From Aurantiochytrium sp. KH105 (Eukaryota; Sar; Bigyra; Thraustochytrida; Thraustochytriidae): DNA of 64,000 bases. The DNA is taken from positions 561,127-625,126 of the forward strand of contig BGKB01000016.1 of assembly GCA_003116975.1 (NCBI GenBank), in the 5' to 3' direction. A model generated the notes under the pieces. It saw only the letters and a program-made list of their open reading frames with translations. It searched no databases and was not told the DNA's origin. Both the position numbers and the translations under genes were made by a program. Shown piece by piece: positions 32,001-40,071 of the stretch (positions within the stretch are counted from its first letter, which is position 1; each line of letters begins with the position of its first letter).

Positions 32001-32087
32001 TCTTGACGAAGCAGCCCCTGGCGCGCGTGCCTGCTGACCCTGGTCGATCTCCTCGTCGTCGTGGTTGTCTTGCTCGGGGTCCGCCAT
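29025..32087 (-). CDS. MCM4: DNA replication licensing factor MCM4
   Basis: 1020 residues in one exon; ATG at 32087. MCM4 is one of six ATPase subunits of the replicative MCM2-7 helicase. Residues 1-~210 are acidic and Ser/Pro-rich, as in other MCM4 tails targeted by DDK and CDK. A zinc finger CTLC...CPHC lies near 390-415. The AAA+ core has Walker A GDPGTSKSQILGYV (~665), Walker B VCCIDEFDKMSD and the arginine finger LLSRFD (~798). The stretch ASANPVESRYNP with NIQLPPTLLSRFD points to MCM4 rather than other subunits. Odd feature: a ~60-residue Asp/Glu/Arg insert (~530-600) between the N-terminal domain and the ATPase makes it longer than the ~860-930 residues usual in animals and fungi. Confidence 0.97.
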   Translation of the reverse strand: MADPEQDNHDDEEIDQGQQARAPGAASSRAEPQDAQAQRRHITDTLVSSDSLQDDDFDMDEDDHNVEGNDSQPAPRLRRITDTVIESEDQENTQENDNLPSSPAPQREMLDLDAVMNDGASVNPADSPVDPLDSPQRGRRPALPRGDLADVAPRRALMPASLTSSPSPPGSPSGASSPPHSPRRNAGNEHGHRRRNDSLEDNGMDQGEANDPVDDRANHVVAQVAQMDLDDQDGEEAVIFGTTVQVQAAIASFRKFLDTFKKSDADAHGEPYYRRRLTEIHETRNLVINIDCEDLYTSDLEFLMLYKKLVQYPNEMIPALDLAVYQQFITMFPDDPTLESGERIQVRTFNLHKLSRMRQLDPEDIDMIVALRGMVVRVSPVIPDMKTAKFRCTLCNAEAEASIDRGVIEEPTKCPHCTKSHVMQLNHNLCLFSDKQMVKLQEAPENIPEGETPQTISMYAYDGLVDVAKPGDRVEVTAIFRASAVRKIATRRTTQAIYKTFLDVLHFRPIQKGANLAHRDLNLETIRARLARRAQAGQGDHDDDSRARRRLHGNDDDEEEDNDDIMDRDDESSDGGDDGPRDADGTALIDEAEQEAVFREMAADPDIYSKLAHSVAPSIWELDDIKKGVLLQLMGGTNKEASQQAGEVRSSHRMRSRGEINVLLCGDPGTSKSQILGYVHKLAPRGIYTSGKGSSAVGLTAYITKDPDTKEHILESGALVLSDRGVCCIDEFDKMSDTTRAILHECMEQQTISIAKAGIIATLNARTSILASANPVESRYNPRLSIVQNIQLPPTLLSRFDLIYLVLDKPDPSTDRRLARHLVQLYFRNPVARGALVDRTTLRAYIAYCRRKCFPQISNSAVRKLVQGYVEMRQAGSYSNGKKTISATPRQLESLIRLAEAHAKLHLCDVVTETNVDEALRLMHVATQTAAVDPRTGTIDMDAITTGVGATDRALNEALGAELLALIPGEGIRAFALTSKMNEQASTPVTQEQVMKAVHSLVDDGKAQLDLRSGLIRPQT

Positions 32088-32844
32088 GGTTCAAGCTCTA
32101 CGCGTCTTTGTGACTTTGCGTACGGCTCGCGCGCAAGGGGTCTGGCGACGGCGAGAGGTGCAAACACAACGTTCTCCGCTCTGACCTCCGCGCGGGCCGC
32201 GACCTTTCGAGATTACGCGCAGACTGCGCCAGACTGCGCCAGACTGCGCAGACAGCAGGCGGTTTGCTTGTTGCGTGCAAGCAAGCGGTCGTTAGGTCGC
32301 GACGACTTGGAGGGGAAGACGGGGAACGCGGGGAACTTATTCAAGAAGGCGCCGTTGATCGCCGCGATGATCTTAAAGGCCTTGCTCTGGCTTTGAAATG
32401 CATCCATGCAGAATGCCGCGAGCAATAAATGTGTCTGCGATGAGACCCGATATCGATAAGAAAGCAAAGCAAAGCAAAGCAAAGCAAAGCAAAGCAAAGC
32501 AAAGCAAAGCAAAGCAAAGAATGCCTGTCTCTGTGTGTGTTGCAAATCGCGTGCATATCATCAAGCGTTTCGCTTTGTTGTCATCAGGGACATCGGGATA
32601 GCCTCATCTGTTTTTGAAGGGGGGCACACAAGAAGAGATGGAGCTGTGCTGCCTGCGACAATGATATGTCGAGACGGCAAAATATCCCGAGGAGAACATC
32701 ATCGAATTTTGGGGTGCTCAACAAGAAAGAATGGCAGGAAGAACAAAAGAGATAAGGGGGTACAACATAGGCCTACTAAGCAACATGGGCGTCGAAGCTA
32801 ATTGTCACACGACAGTCAACAGCAGTCTAATCCTCTCTTGAGAA
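32088..32844. other. MCM4 upstream region with (GCAAA)n array
   Basis: Upstream of MCM4 there is a short tandem near 32220-32250 (GACTGCGCCA repeats). A perfect (AAAGC)n microsatellite occupies 32461-32519. The region ends in the 3' flank of the first Cys-rich gene. No gene supported. Confidence 0.7.
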
Positions 32845-33916
32845 TTAGCTGAGGACGATACGGCGACCGTCCGGGGGCGAGTAGTAGACCTCGCGCTCGT
32901 CGAAAGGACAGCAGCAAACACTATTTACAAATTAATTCGTAGAAAGAGAGCAAAGCACGTGAGCGACATTGATGCTGTGAATAAGGCGAGTGAAAAGAGA
33001 AAGAAGGTCTTAATAATTCCTTTTCTTTCTTTTGAGATCTCGTCGAAACGTACCAGGGACAGACGAAAAGGCCAATGATCCACGTCATGATTCCGCAGTA
33101 CTTTTCGCGTTCGTATTGGCCACCGGGTTGCTGCGATTTATGAAGTTTATTTGCACAAGTTTTGCCGTCGAAGAAGAGGTTAGTCGATACTCAAGAACTG
33201 TTGAGCGGGTTTGATCGTAATCATCTCCAAATTCCGGAATCCTTTTTCGCATCAACGTACCCCTCCACGCATGGCAACGCGTGGGTCCACCATGATTTGC
33301 TGTTGCTGTTGGTTGACTGGCACGGCCATGACGGGGATAGTCTTGGTCATCTTGTCCTTTTCCGTTTCTCGCCGCCGCCGCTGCAGCTGCTGCTATCAGT
33401 ACTACGCGTGTAAGTGCGCTTGTACGTGCGTGCAGTCGAGCGAGCGAGCGTGCATGAATCGAGGGGAGGAATTTTGTTTCTGCCTGCCAGAGTGAGGTCG
33501 TTGACCGACCCGTCCTTGTGACTGCGAATACCGAGCAAGTCAGAATATACGAAGGCGAAACACTCCTGTAATACCCCCCTTGACGCGGCAGTGTGCACTT
33601 TGCGCACGACGGGCGGTGTCACAATAATGGGTCAGGACAGGAGTCAGAACTTACTGGCTCTATCCAACTTACTGTTAGCCCGCGGAATGGCGTCGAACCC
33701 GACCCCACCCGACTCGCTCGCTGGCTTGGACAAATGAAGCGCAATTGATCGATGGAAACGGACATCTGCAGTGTGAGCCAAGATTTACGGGGAATTCTTT
33801 TGGTCGTAGAAGAACAAGATCGTTGACATTAGACTGGAACGGATTCGGTGAATGCTTCCTTGCCTGCCTGCCAAGGCCCCAGGCATCACATTTTCGGGGA
33901 CAAAAAGTCAGCTTTT
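32722..33916. repeat. Segmental duplication, copy A
   Basis: This ~1.2-kb block, containing Cys-rich gene 1, its introns and ~570 bp of upstream flank, is repeated in the same orientation at 35154-36385. Similarity by eye is around 85-90 percent and extends through introns and flanks. Confidence 0.85.
32845..33350 (-). CDS. Small Cys-rich protein, paralogue 1
   Basis: Three exons on the minus strand: 33261-33350, 33054-33130, 32845-32920. Junctions are GTACGT donors with AG acceptors, first intron phase 0 and second phase 2; the product is 80 residues. The N-terminal exon is variable with a short Gln run and ends DPRVAMRGG. Exon 2 gives QPGGQYEREKYCG, then MTWIIGLFVCP. Exon 3 gives a Cys run, then CPFDEREVYYSPPDGRRIVLS. 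The hydrophobic Cys-rich centre suggests membrane association, perhaps through palmitoylation. I cannot name the family. One paralogue-invariant Cys (CPCDxRE) is Phe here. The gene lies in the first copy of a ~1.2-kb duplication. Confidence 0.75.
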
Positions 33917-34210
33917 GTTTGACCACAAAGATGGAGTGGGTAATTTTAGATTTCTAGCGCCGGGAGGGAAGCTACTTTAGAGTATCGATGCGAAAGTACG
34001 TCGACCAAGTTAGCTTTTGACGCAAGCGATCGGCTCCGCGCAGGATCACCGCCAAAGTATGCGTTGAGATCGTGGTTCACCACGGAGGTTTTCGTTGGAC
34101 GAACAGATGACGGAAGCGACGATAGTCCGCGCCACGATATTGGAAGCGACGATAGTCCGCGCCGAGAATACTCCTAGCATAGCACTAGACGCATCTAATA
34201 AAGATGGACC
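33917..34210. other. Unassigned sequence between duplication copy A and the retroelement relic
   Basis: No gene. It contains an imperfect ~24-bp direct repeat (GAAGCGACGATAGTCCGCGCC twice, near 34115 and 34143). Confidence 0.5.
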
Positions 34211-35132
34211 AGGTCTCCGACCTAGTCACCACAGAAGCCAAGCAGTTGGGACTCGACAACAAATTGCAGACCGATGCAGGAAGAACTAGCACTGCCCACA
34301 AGTACTCCGGGTAGCAGCGAGAGACTCTTGCGTCTCATTACGCTTTTCCGTTTCGTGCTAGCCACGAAGCGGAATTCTTTTATGCTTAGTCAAATCATCA
34401 TTTTTCTTCTTCTCCAAGTTCTAAGTCAACTAAACATGCACAACACCGGCGCAGACCACCAGAAACGAAGGTGTGAGCAGAGGAGAGATATCTCCACCGC
34501 TGAATGCTGAAAGGATCTCGCCATATCACGCAGCAATAGCGAATGATCCGGTTCCAAAGACTTTCGGAGATTTTGAATCTCTCCCGCCCCCTGTGAGAGA
34601 TCAATGGATGCAAAAAATGATGAAGGAATGGAGTGGTTTGATCCGTTCTGGCACTTTCATAAAGCCAGAAGGGAAGATACCCACCAAGCCTATGCCGATG
34701 AACTGGGTCTTCGCGAAGAAGCGCACTGGCGACCTGAAGTCCCGGCTCGTAGTATTCGGCTTGGATGAACCTGTTGACAGCAGTGCAGACGTCTGTGCAC
34801 CAACAGCCGAAAGAGCCGCGCGAAGAATCATGACCGTTCTCGCGCTGACGTATAGTTTCACCTTCGCGCAGTGCAACGTTTCCCAAGCTTACCTTTCCTC
34901 TCCAGTACAAGCTTCTAGGTCTCCGACCTAATCATCACAGAAGCCAAGCAGTCGGGACTCGACAACAAAGTGCAGACCGCCGCAAGCAGAACCAAAACCG
35001 CCGCAAGTTCTCCTGAGTAGCAGCGAGAGACACTTGCGTCACATTACACTTTCCCGCTTCGTGCTTGCCACGAAGCGGAATTTCTTTTACGTTTAGTCAA
35101 ATCATCAACTTTCTTCTTCTCCAAGTTCTAAG
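34211..35132 (+). mobile_element. Copia-type (Ty1/copia) retroelement relic flanked by ~215-bp direct repeats
   Basis: Between two direct repeats (34211-34424 and 34917-35132, ~85 percent alike by eye) lies a fragment of about 450 bp. On the plus strand it resembles the start of a Ty1/copia reverse transcriptase: PMNWVFAKKRTGDLKSRLVVFG followed by an FAQCNVSQAYLSSPV pattern. No capsid, protease, integrase or RNase H region is seen, so this is a short broken fossil. The direct repeats may be remnants of LTRs or of a flanking duplication; they lack clear TG...CA ends. Their divergence suggests it is not very recent. Confidence 0.7.
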
Positions 35133-35153
35133 GCAAAAAAATATCGTCAACTA

Positions 35154-36385
35154 GCAAGAAAGAATGGCAGGAAGAATAAAAGGGATAAGGGGTACAACAT
35201 AGGCCTACTAAGAAACATGGGGATCGAAGCTAATTGTCACACGACAGTCAACAGCAGTCTAATCCTCTTTGAGAATTAGCCGAGGACGATACGGCGACCG
35301 TCCGGGGGCGAGTAGTAGACCTCGCGCTCGTCGCAAGGACAGCAGCAAACACTGTTTACCAATAAGTTCGTAGAAAGAGAGCAAAGCACGTGAGCGACAT
35401 TGATGCTGTGAATAAGAGGCGAGCGAACAGAGAAAGAAGATTTCAATTCCTTTTTCTTTTGAGACCTCGTCGAAACGTACCAGGGACAGACGAAAAGGCC
35501 AATGATCCACGTCATGGGTCCGCAGTACTTTTCGCGTTCGTATTGGCCACCGGGTTGCTGCGATTTATGAAGTTTATTTGCACAAGTTTTGCCGTCGAAG
35601 AAGAGGTTAGTCGATACTCAAGAACTGTTGAGCCTGTTTAATCGTATTTATCTCCACATTCCGGAATCCTTTTTCGCATCAACGTACCCCTCCACGCATG
35701 GCAACGCGTGGGTCCACCATGACTTGCTGTTGCTGTTGCTGCTGCGGCGGCTGCTGCTGTTGCTGCACGTTGTACTGGCCGACTGGCTCGGCCATGACGG
35801 GGACGTTCTTCTCCATCTTGTCCTTTTCCGTTTCTCGCTGCTGCTGCTGCTGCTGTGCTAGTACTACGTGTGCAAGTGCGCTTGTGCGTACGTGAAGTGG
35901 AGCGAGCGAGCGTGCGTGAATCGAGGGGAGTTTTGTTTCTGCCTGCCAGAGTGAGGTCGTTGATCGGCCCGTCCTTGTGACTGTGAATACCGAGCAAGTC
36001 GGAGTATACGAAGGCGAAACACTCCTGTAATACCCCCCCCCCTGGCGCGGCAGTGTGCACCTTGCGCATGGCGGGTGGTGTCCAACTCAAGGGCTAGGAC
36101 AGGATTCAGGGTCCGCTGGCTCTGTCCAACTTCGCCCGCGGAATGGCGTCGAACCCAACCCCACCCGACTCGCTCGCTGGCTTGGACCAATCAACCGCGA
36201 TTGATCGATGGAAACGACCATCTGCAGTCTGGTCCAAGATTTACGGGGGATCCATTTGATAGTAGAAGAACAAGATCATTGACATTGGACTAGAATGGAT
36301 TGTGTCGATGCTTCCTTGCCTGCCTGCCTGCCTGGAGGAGGGCAGGCCCCAGGCATCACAGTTTCGGGGACAAAAAGTCAGCTTT
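35154..36385. repeat. Segmental duplication, copy B
   Basis: Second copy of the block at 32722-33916, containing Cys-rich gene 2. It starts after AGCAAGAAAGAATGGCAGG and ends within GGGGACAAAAAGTCAGCTTT, as copy A does. Confidence 0.85.
35276..35816 (-). CDS. Small Cys-rich protein, paralogue 2
   Basis: Exons 35688-35816, 35481-35557 and 35276-35351 on the minus strand, with the same phases and donors as paralogue 1; the product is 93 residues. It is the near twin of paralogue 1. The first exon is longer because of an expanded CAG/CAA tract encoding a Gln-rich segment broken by two Pro. The core reads QPGGQYEREKYCGPMTWII, then a Cys run and CPCDEREVYYSPPDGRRIVL. Family and function are unknown. 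The intact frame and conserved splice sites in both twins argue that both copies are maintained. Confidence 0.78.
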
Positions 36386-36532
36386 ATAAGGCGGCTCGTG
36401 GGAGGTCCCAGGCGATGGCCGAATCACATGACGGCACCTCTTTGGCTGGCATACAGTCAAGCAAGAACAATCCAATCTCTGGGTGGGGACTTTGTTTAAA
36501 CATTGTGGTATTTCTCAACCCAAAGAGAAATA

Positions 36533-37027
36533 TCAGCTGAGAACGATACGGCGGCCATCGGGCGGAGAAATGTACACCTCGCGCTCGTCACAGGGACAGC
36601 AAATGGCGCTGTGCAAAACAAATCGTATGAGCCGTATGAGAGAAATGTGCGCGTCAGGAATACTGCATAGGTTGCAGAAGCCAAATAAACGTACCACGGG
36701 GCGCAAAAGGCACAGCAGATGATCCACGAAATGGGGCCGCAGTACTGTTCACGACTGTAGACGCCTCCAGGTTGCTGCTCGATGATGAGCGAGGTTAGTA
36801 AGCCTCCACATTGCTCAGGTCGTTCAAGCCAGCATGCATGTGCGCACCTCCTTCTCATTTCTACAAGAACTTACTCCTCCACGCATTGCTACGCGCGGGT
36901 CCGATCCAGGCACATACTGAATCTGCTGCGGCTGCGGACTCACAGGCTGCGGCGCCTCCACGAACGCCGCGACCGGGATGTCCGTGGCGTTATCAATCTT
37001 CTTGGTGTCTATGGTGTTGGTGGCCAT
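36533..37027 (-). CDS. Small Cys-rich protein, paralogue 3
   Basis: Exons 36875-37027, 36695-36774 and 36533-36608 on the minus strand; 102 residues. The first exon encodes a Pro/Gln-rich leader ending SDPRVAMRGG, the second QPGGVYSREQYCGPISWII and a Cys-rich stretch, the third CPCDEREVYISPPDGRRIVLS. Introns are GTAAGT...CAG and GTACGT...CAG, phases 0 and 2 as in its paralogues. It lies outside the segmental duplication and is more diverged from paralogues 1 and 2 than they are from each other. Its ATG is in GCCACC-like context (AACAACATGGCC). Confidence 0.8.
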
Positions 37028-37698
37028 GTTGTTGGGTGAGCGAGCCCTCCCTCTCTTTCCCAGGCAGTCAAGCAAGGCCGGCACGAAAACGAAGTAGGTG
37101 CGCGAAGTCCCGAGACCCCGGGCTCAGACCGCGCGCAGGCAGGCTCGCGTGTGTCGCAGGGCGGGCGGGGTCAAACTGGGCTCAACGCGCTCGCTCGTCT
37201 CTGCGCGATTCGTGTTTGTTTTTCGAGGGCACGTGCTGCAGCTGCCTGTGCAGAGTTCCAGCACGGAAGAAGCGTACCTCAAACTTCGTGCTCGCTACCC
37301 CCCTGGGGGTCGAGGACGACACGAAGCGTCGATGCGCACACGAGGGCACAGACGCAGCGCCCCGTACATCATGCAATGCACAGCTAGCGTTTACCCGGAG
37401 ATGACGAGGCGCGCGTGCTCTGGTGGGGGATATGGGGTTGTGGAGCCAGCCGTGTGGAGCGAGCCCGATGACTGACTGATCATGATCAGTTCGCTATGAT
37501 GAGCAAGGCGAGGCACCTTCACGGGCAAACCTGGACTGATGTTAGGAGAAAATCTGTTGCTCAGCTGTGAGTTATCGCTCGCAGGTCTGGGTTTGACAAG
37601 TCTTCCGTCATGACACGAACGACGTCACGTGATGTTTTTCGGCAGTGGCTCAGAAAGGGACAGAATACACTGAAGACGACGACGACGACGACAACGAT

Positions 37699-37736
<38 letters not shown>

Positions 37737-37793
37737 CGATATTCTGTAAACAAAACGATATTCTGTAAACAAAACTTTTACTCTTGAGATGTC
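37028..37793. other. Intergenic region with GAC/AAC microsatellites
   Basis: Between Cys-rich genes 3 and 4. A compound (GAC)n-(AAC)n microsatellite lies at 37674-37740, followed by an 18-bp duplication (GATATTCTGTAAACAAAA twice). The part near 37030-37300 should be the promoter of gene 3. No gene seen. Confidence 0.65.
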
Positions 37794-38305
37794 TCAAAGC
37801 TTTTGGAGCACAATTCTGCGCCCGTTGGGGGGCGAAAAGTAAACTTCGCGGTGGTCGCAAGGGCAGCAACATACGCTATGTAGATAGGATTGTGAGTCAG
37901 TGAGTCGGTGAACCAGTGGGGACAAAAAAGACTACCAGTACGAGCGTCTTGGGCTCAGGAATTCGAACGTACCAAGGCAAGCAAAAAAGGCAACCAACGA
38001 TCCACGATTTTGAACCGCAATAGCGCTCGTTCTTGTATTTTCCGCCAGGTTTCTATATTTTTGATGATCAACTGTCAGTCATCGTCCGGCACAGAACAAA
38101 TTGAATCACAGCAAGACAAGGGAATTCAATCCAACCCAAAGCATGCCAAAGTGAAACAAGACTATATTAGACGTACTCCGCCACGAATGGCAACGCGCCG
38201 GTCAAAAGACGGGTCTTCTTCCTCCTCCTCTCCGCGCGCAGCAGCAACGACTTGCACATCATTTGCCGTTACCACGGTATCTTTCGTCTCCTTTTCCCCC
38301 TCCAT
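37794..38305 (-). CDS. Small Cys-rich protein, paralogue 4
   Basis: Exons 38177-38305, 37973-38052 and 37794-37875 on the minus strand, phases 0 and 2; 96 residues. This is the most diverged paralogue. The leader is acidic and Lys/Glu-rich with a run of five Glu and ends DRRVAIRGG. The core is KPGGKYKNERYCG then SKSWIVGCLFCLPC, and the tail is CPCDHREVYFSPPNGRRIVL with a short extra QKL. The unchanged positions across all four define the family signature: PGG-Y-YCG-W-I-Cys cluster-CP-D-REVY-SPP-GRRIVL. Confidence 0.78.
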
Positions 38306-38889
38306 CTTTGGCGCACGTGCACAGGTGTCTTTTGAGTGCGTCAATTGGACTTTGGATGTTTGAGGTTTGCTTTCAACCGACCACAGACTGCCACGACGAG
38401 AGTCTCGACAACGCCTTTCGCCAACTACGCACACTCGCAAGTTCTCTTTCAGCCTTGTACTTTGTTTGCATGACGCTCTTCAACTGCAATGCAATGCTGG
38501 AAAAAGTCGAAGGGGGTCCCCGCGCGGAGACCCTCTCGTGCTGGCTTATTTATACCTTTACTGTAACAAAGTACTAACGAAAAGGGGTATCTGCGGTCAC
38601 CGCCACCAGGTTGTTCGACCCGAGAAGGGGTACCCGGCCGCGCACACCCCCATGTCTACTGGCATCCAGCGGGAGCCTATCGTCGCAGCATTGCGCAGGC
38701 CGCACACCCGCCTCCTCGAGCTTGACGACGCTTCGTCGCCGCCCAGGTTCTCCCTCTCGCAGCGCAGCAAGAAGAGAACCTGCAGAGCAGAGCGCATGAA
38801 AAAAGAAAAGAAAAAAAGAAAAAGAGACAAACAGCCAGTGTGGTGGTTCCTGAAACGTCCCAAGCAAAGGGAATTGGTGAGGTATGAAC
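38306..38889. other. Intergenic region
   Basis: Upstream of Cys-rich gene 4. Contains an A-rich AAAGAAAAG tract near 38800-38825. No gene supported. Confidence 0.4.
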
Positions 38890-39951
38890 GGGTTATACCA
38901 GGCCTCCTAGGATTCTTTGACCGGATCAGTTCCACCAACCATCCATTCAAGGAGGTCCTTGGCGTCAGACACTAACGTCTGCGACGGCGATGCGACGTCC
39001 ATTTTCTGCTGGTCCTTAATGAAGCTGCTGCGGACACCCGGATCGTCTCACATGGCGCGCTACATCTCCGGCGCCGTACCAGCGTCAACCACTTGCATGT
39101 TCGCACTGTATCCAAGAAGTGAAGGTCTCCCTTCCTTGGACGTGCGACAGCTGGACCCTGTCTTAAAGCGGCACTCGAACATCTTGTATGAGTCTTGGTG
39201 CCAGTCTTGGTGCCGTCCAAAACATTCGTTGCGTCGCTTCTGCTGTTGCTGCTGACGAGCTGCAATAAGCGCCACGTTCGCAGACAGAGGAGGTGAAACC
39301 GCGCTTGCCTGCCTTCACAGGGACGACATGTGGAAGACGAAGAGTATACAAACCATAGGTCAAAAGGCGGAGGTACTCGCCGCAGTTAGGCTTGATCTCG
39401 GCAGACTTGCGCACCGTGTCGATCTTGTACACCTCCAAAGAATAGAAATGCACGCGCAGCTCCACGATGCTATCCTCCTTGCGCACCTGTTCCCAATCAG
39501 CAGCTGCTCCAGCAGCGCCAAGCAGCGCCTTAACGTTGGCAGCAAACCCCCTCGTGGTCTTCTTCTTCAAGCTTGCAAAGGTGATCGCGAGTCCACCAGC
39601 TGACTCACTCGTTAGCTGGTAGACCTCCACAAACGCATGCCCGAGCTGGTAAAGCGTCCGCCCCTCCACCAGGATGATGCAGCGCTTCAATATTCTCACT
39701 CAGAACATGTCCTGGCCCTCGTCGATGAACGTCGATTGCATTGTCGAGCAATGCGTCTGCGTGCTGGTCAGGCTGGTTGCCGTGGACGCCGTTCGAGCAT
39801 AACAGCCTCTCAATTCTGCGACGACATCGTCATCGTTCCAAAACAGGCAAGCCTTGTGTTTCTTGGCCTTTTGCATCTCCGACACCGTACACAGTCGAAG
39901 CCACAGGTTGATTAGAAATATGACGACCGCAGCAAAGCACAGCCGCTTCAT
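38890..39951 (-). pseudogene. Interrupted coding-like region, unrecognised
   Basis: Minus-strand frames here have protein-like composition but do not form one intact gene. From an ATG at 39951 there is a signal-anchor-like start (MKRLCFAAVVIFLINLWLRL), then a soluble stretch, then EGRTLYQLGHAFVEVYQL and YLRLLTYGLYTLRLPHVV down to ~39300. Shorter open pieces follow, such as VSDAKDLLEWMVGGTDPV near 38920. It may be a decayed gene or one with introns I could not place. I do not recognise the family. Confidence 0.3.
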
Positions 39952-40071
39952 TGTCACGTCCCACTTCCCCACTAAACGTAGGTGCAGCAGGTCGGGTCCT
40001 CGTGACGCCTGAACACCCCTTCAGCCCGCCACAGGTACTGCACCAATTCTAAGACATGAGATCTTGCGCAC

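Noticed and set aside
32461-32519. (AAAGC)n block considered as a CRISPR-like or centromeric repeat
   Set aside because: Simple 5-bp microsatellite without spacers or higher-order structure.
32845-38305. Cys-rich genes considered as PLAC8-family members
   Set aside because: PLAC8 has a different Cys spacing and a ~100-residue domain; the YCG...CP-D-REVY pattern does not match it.
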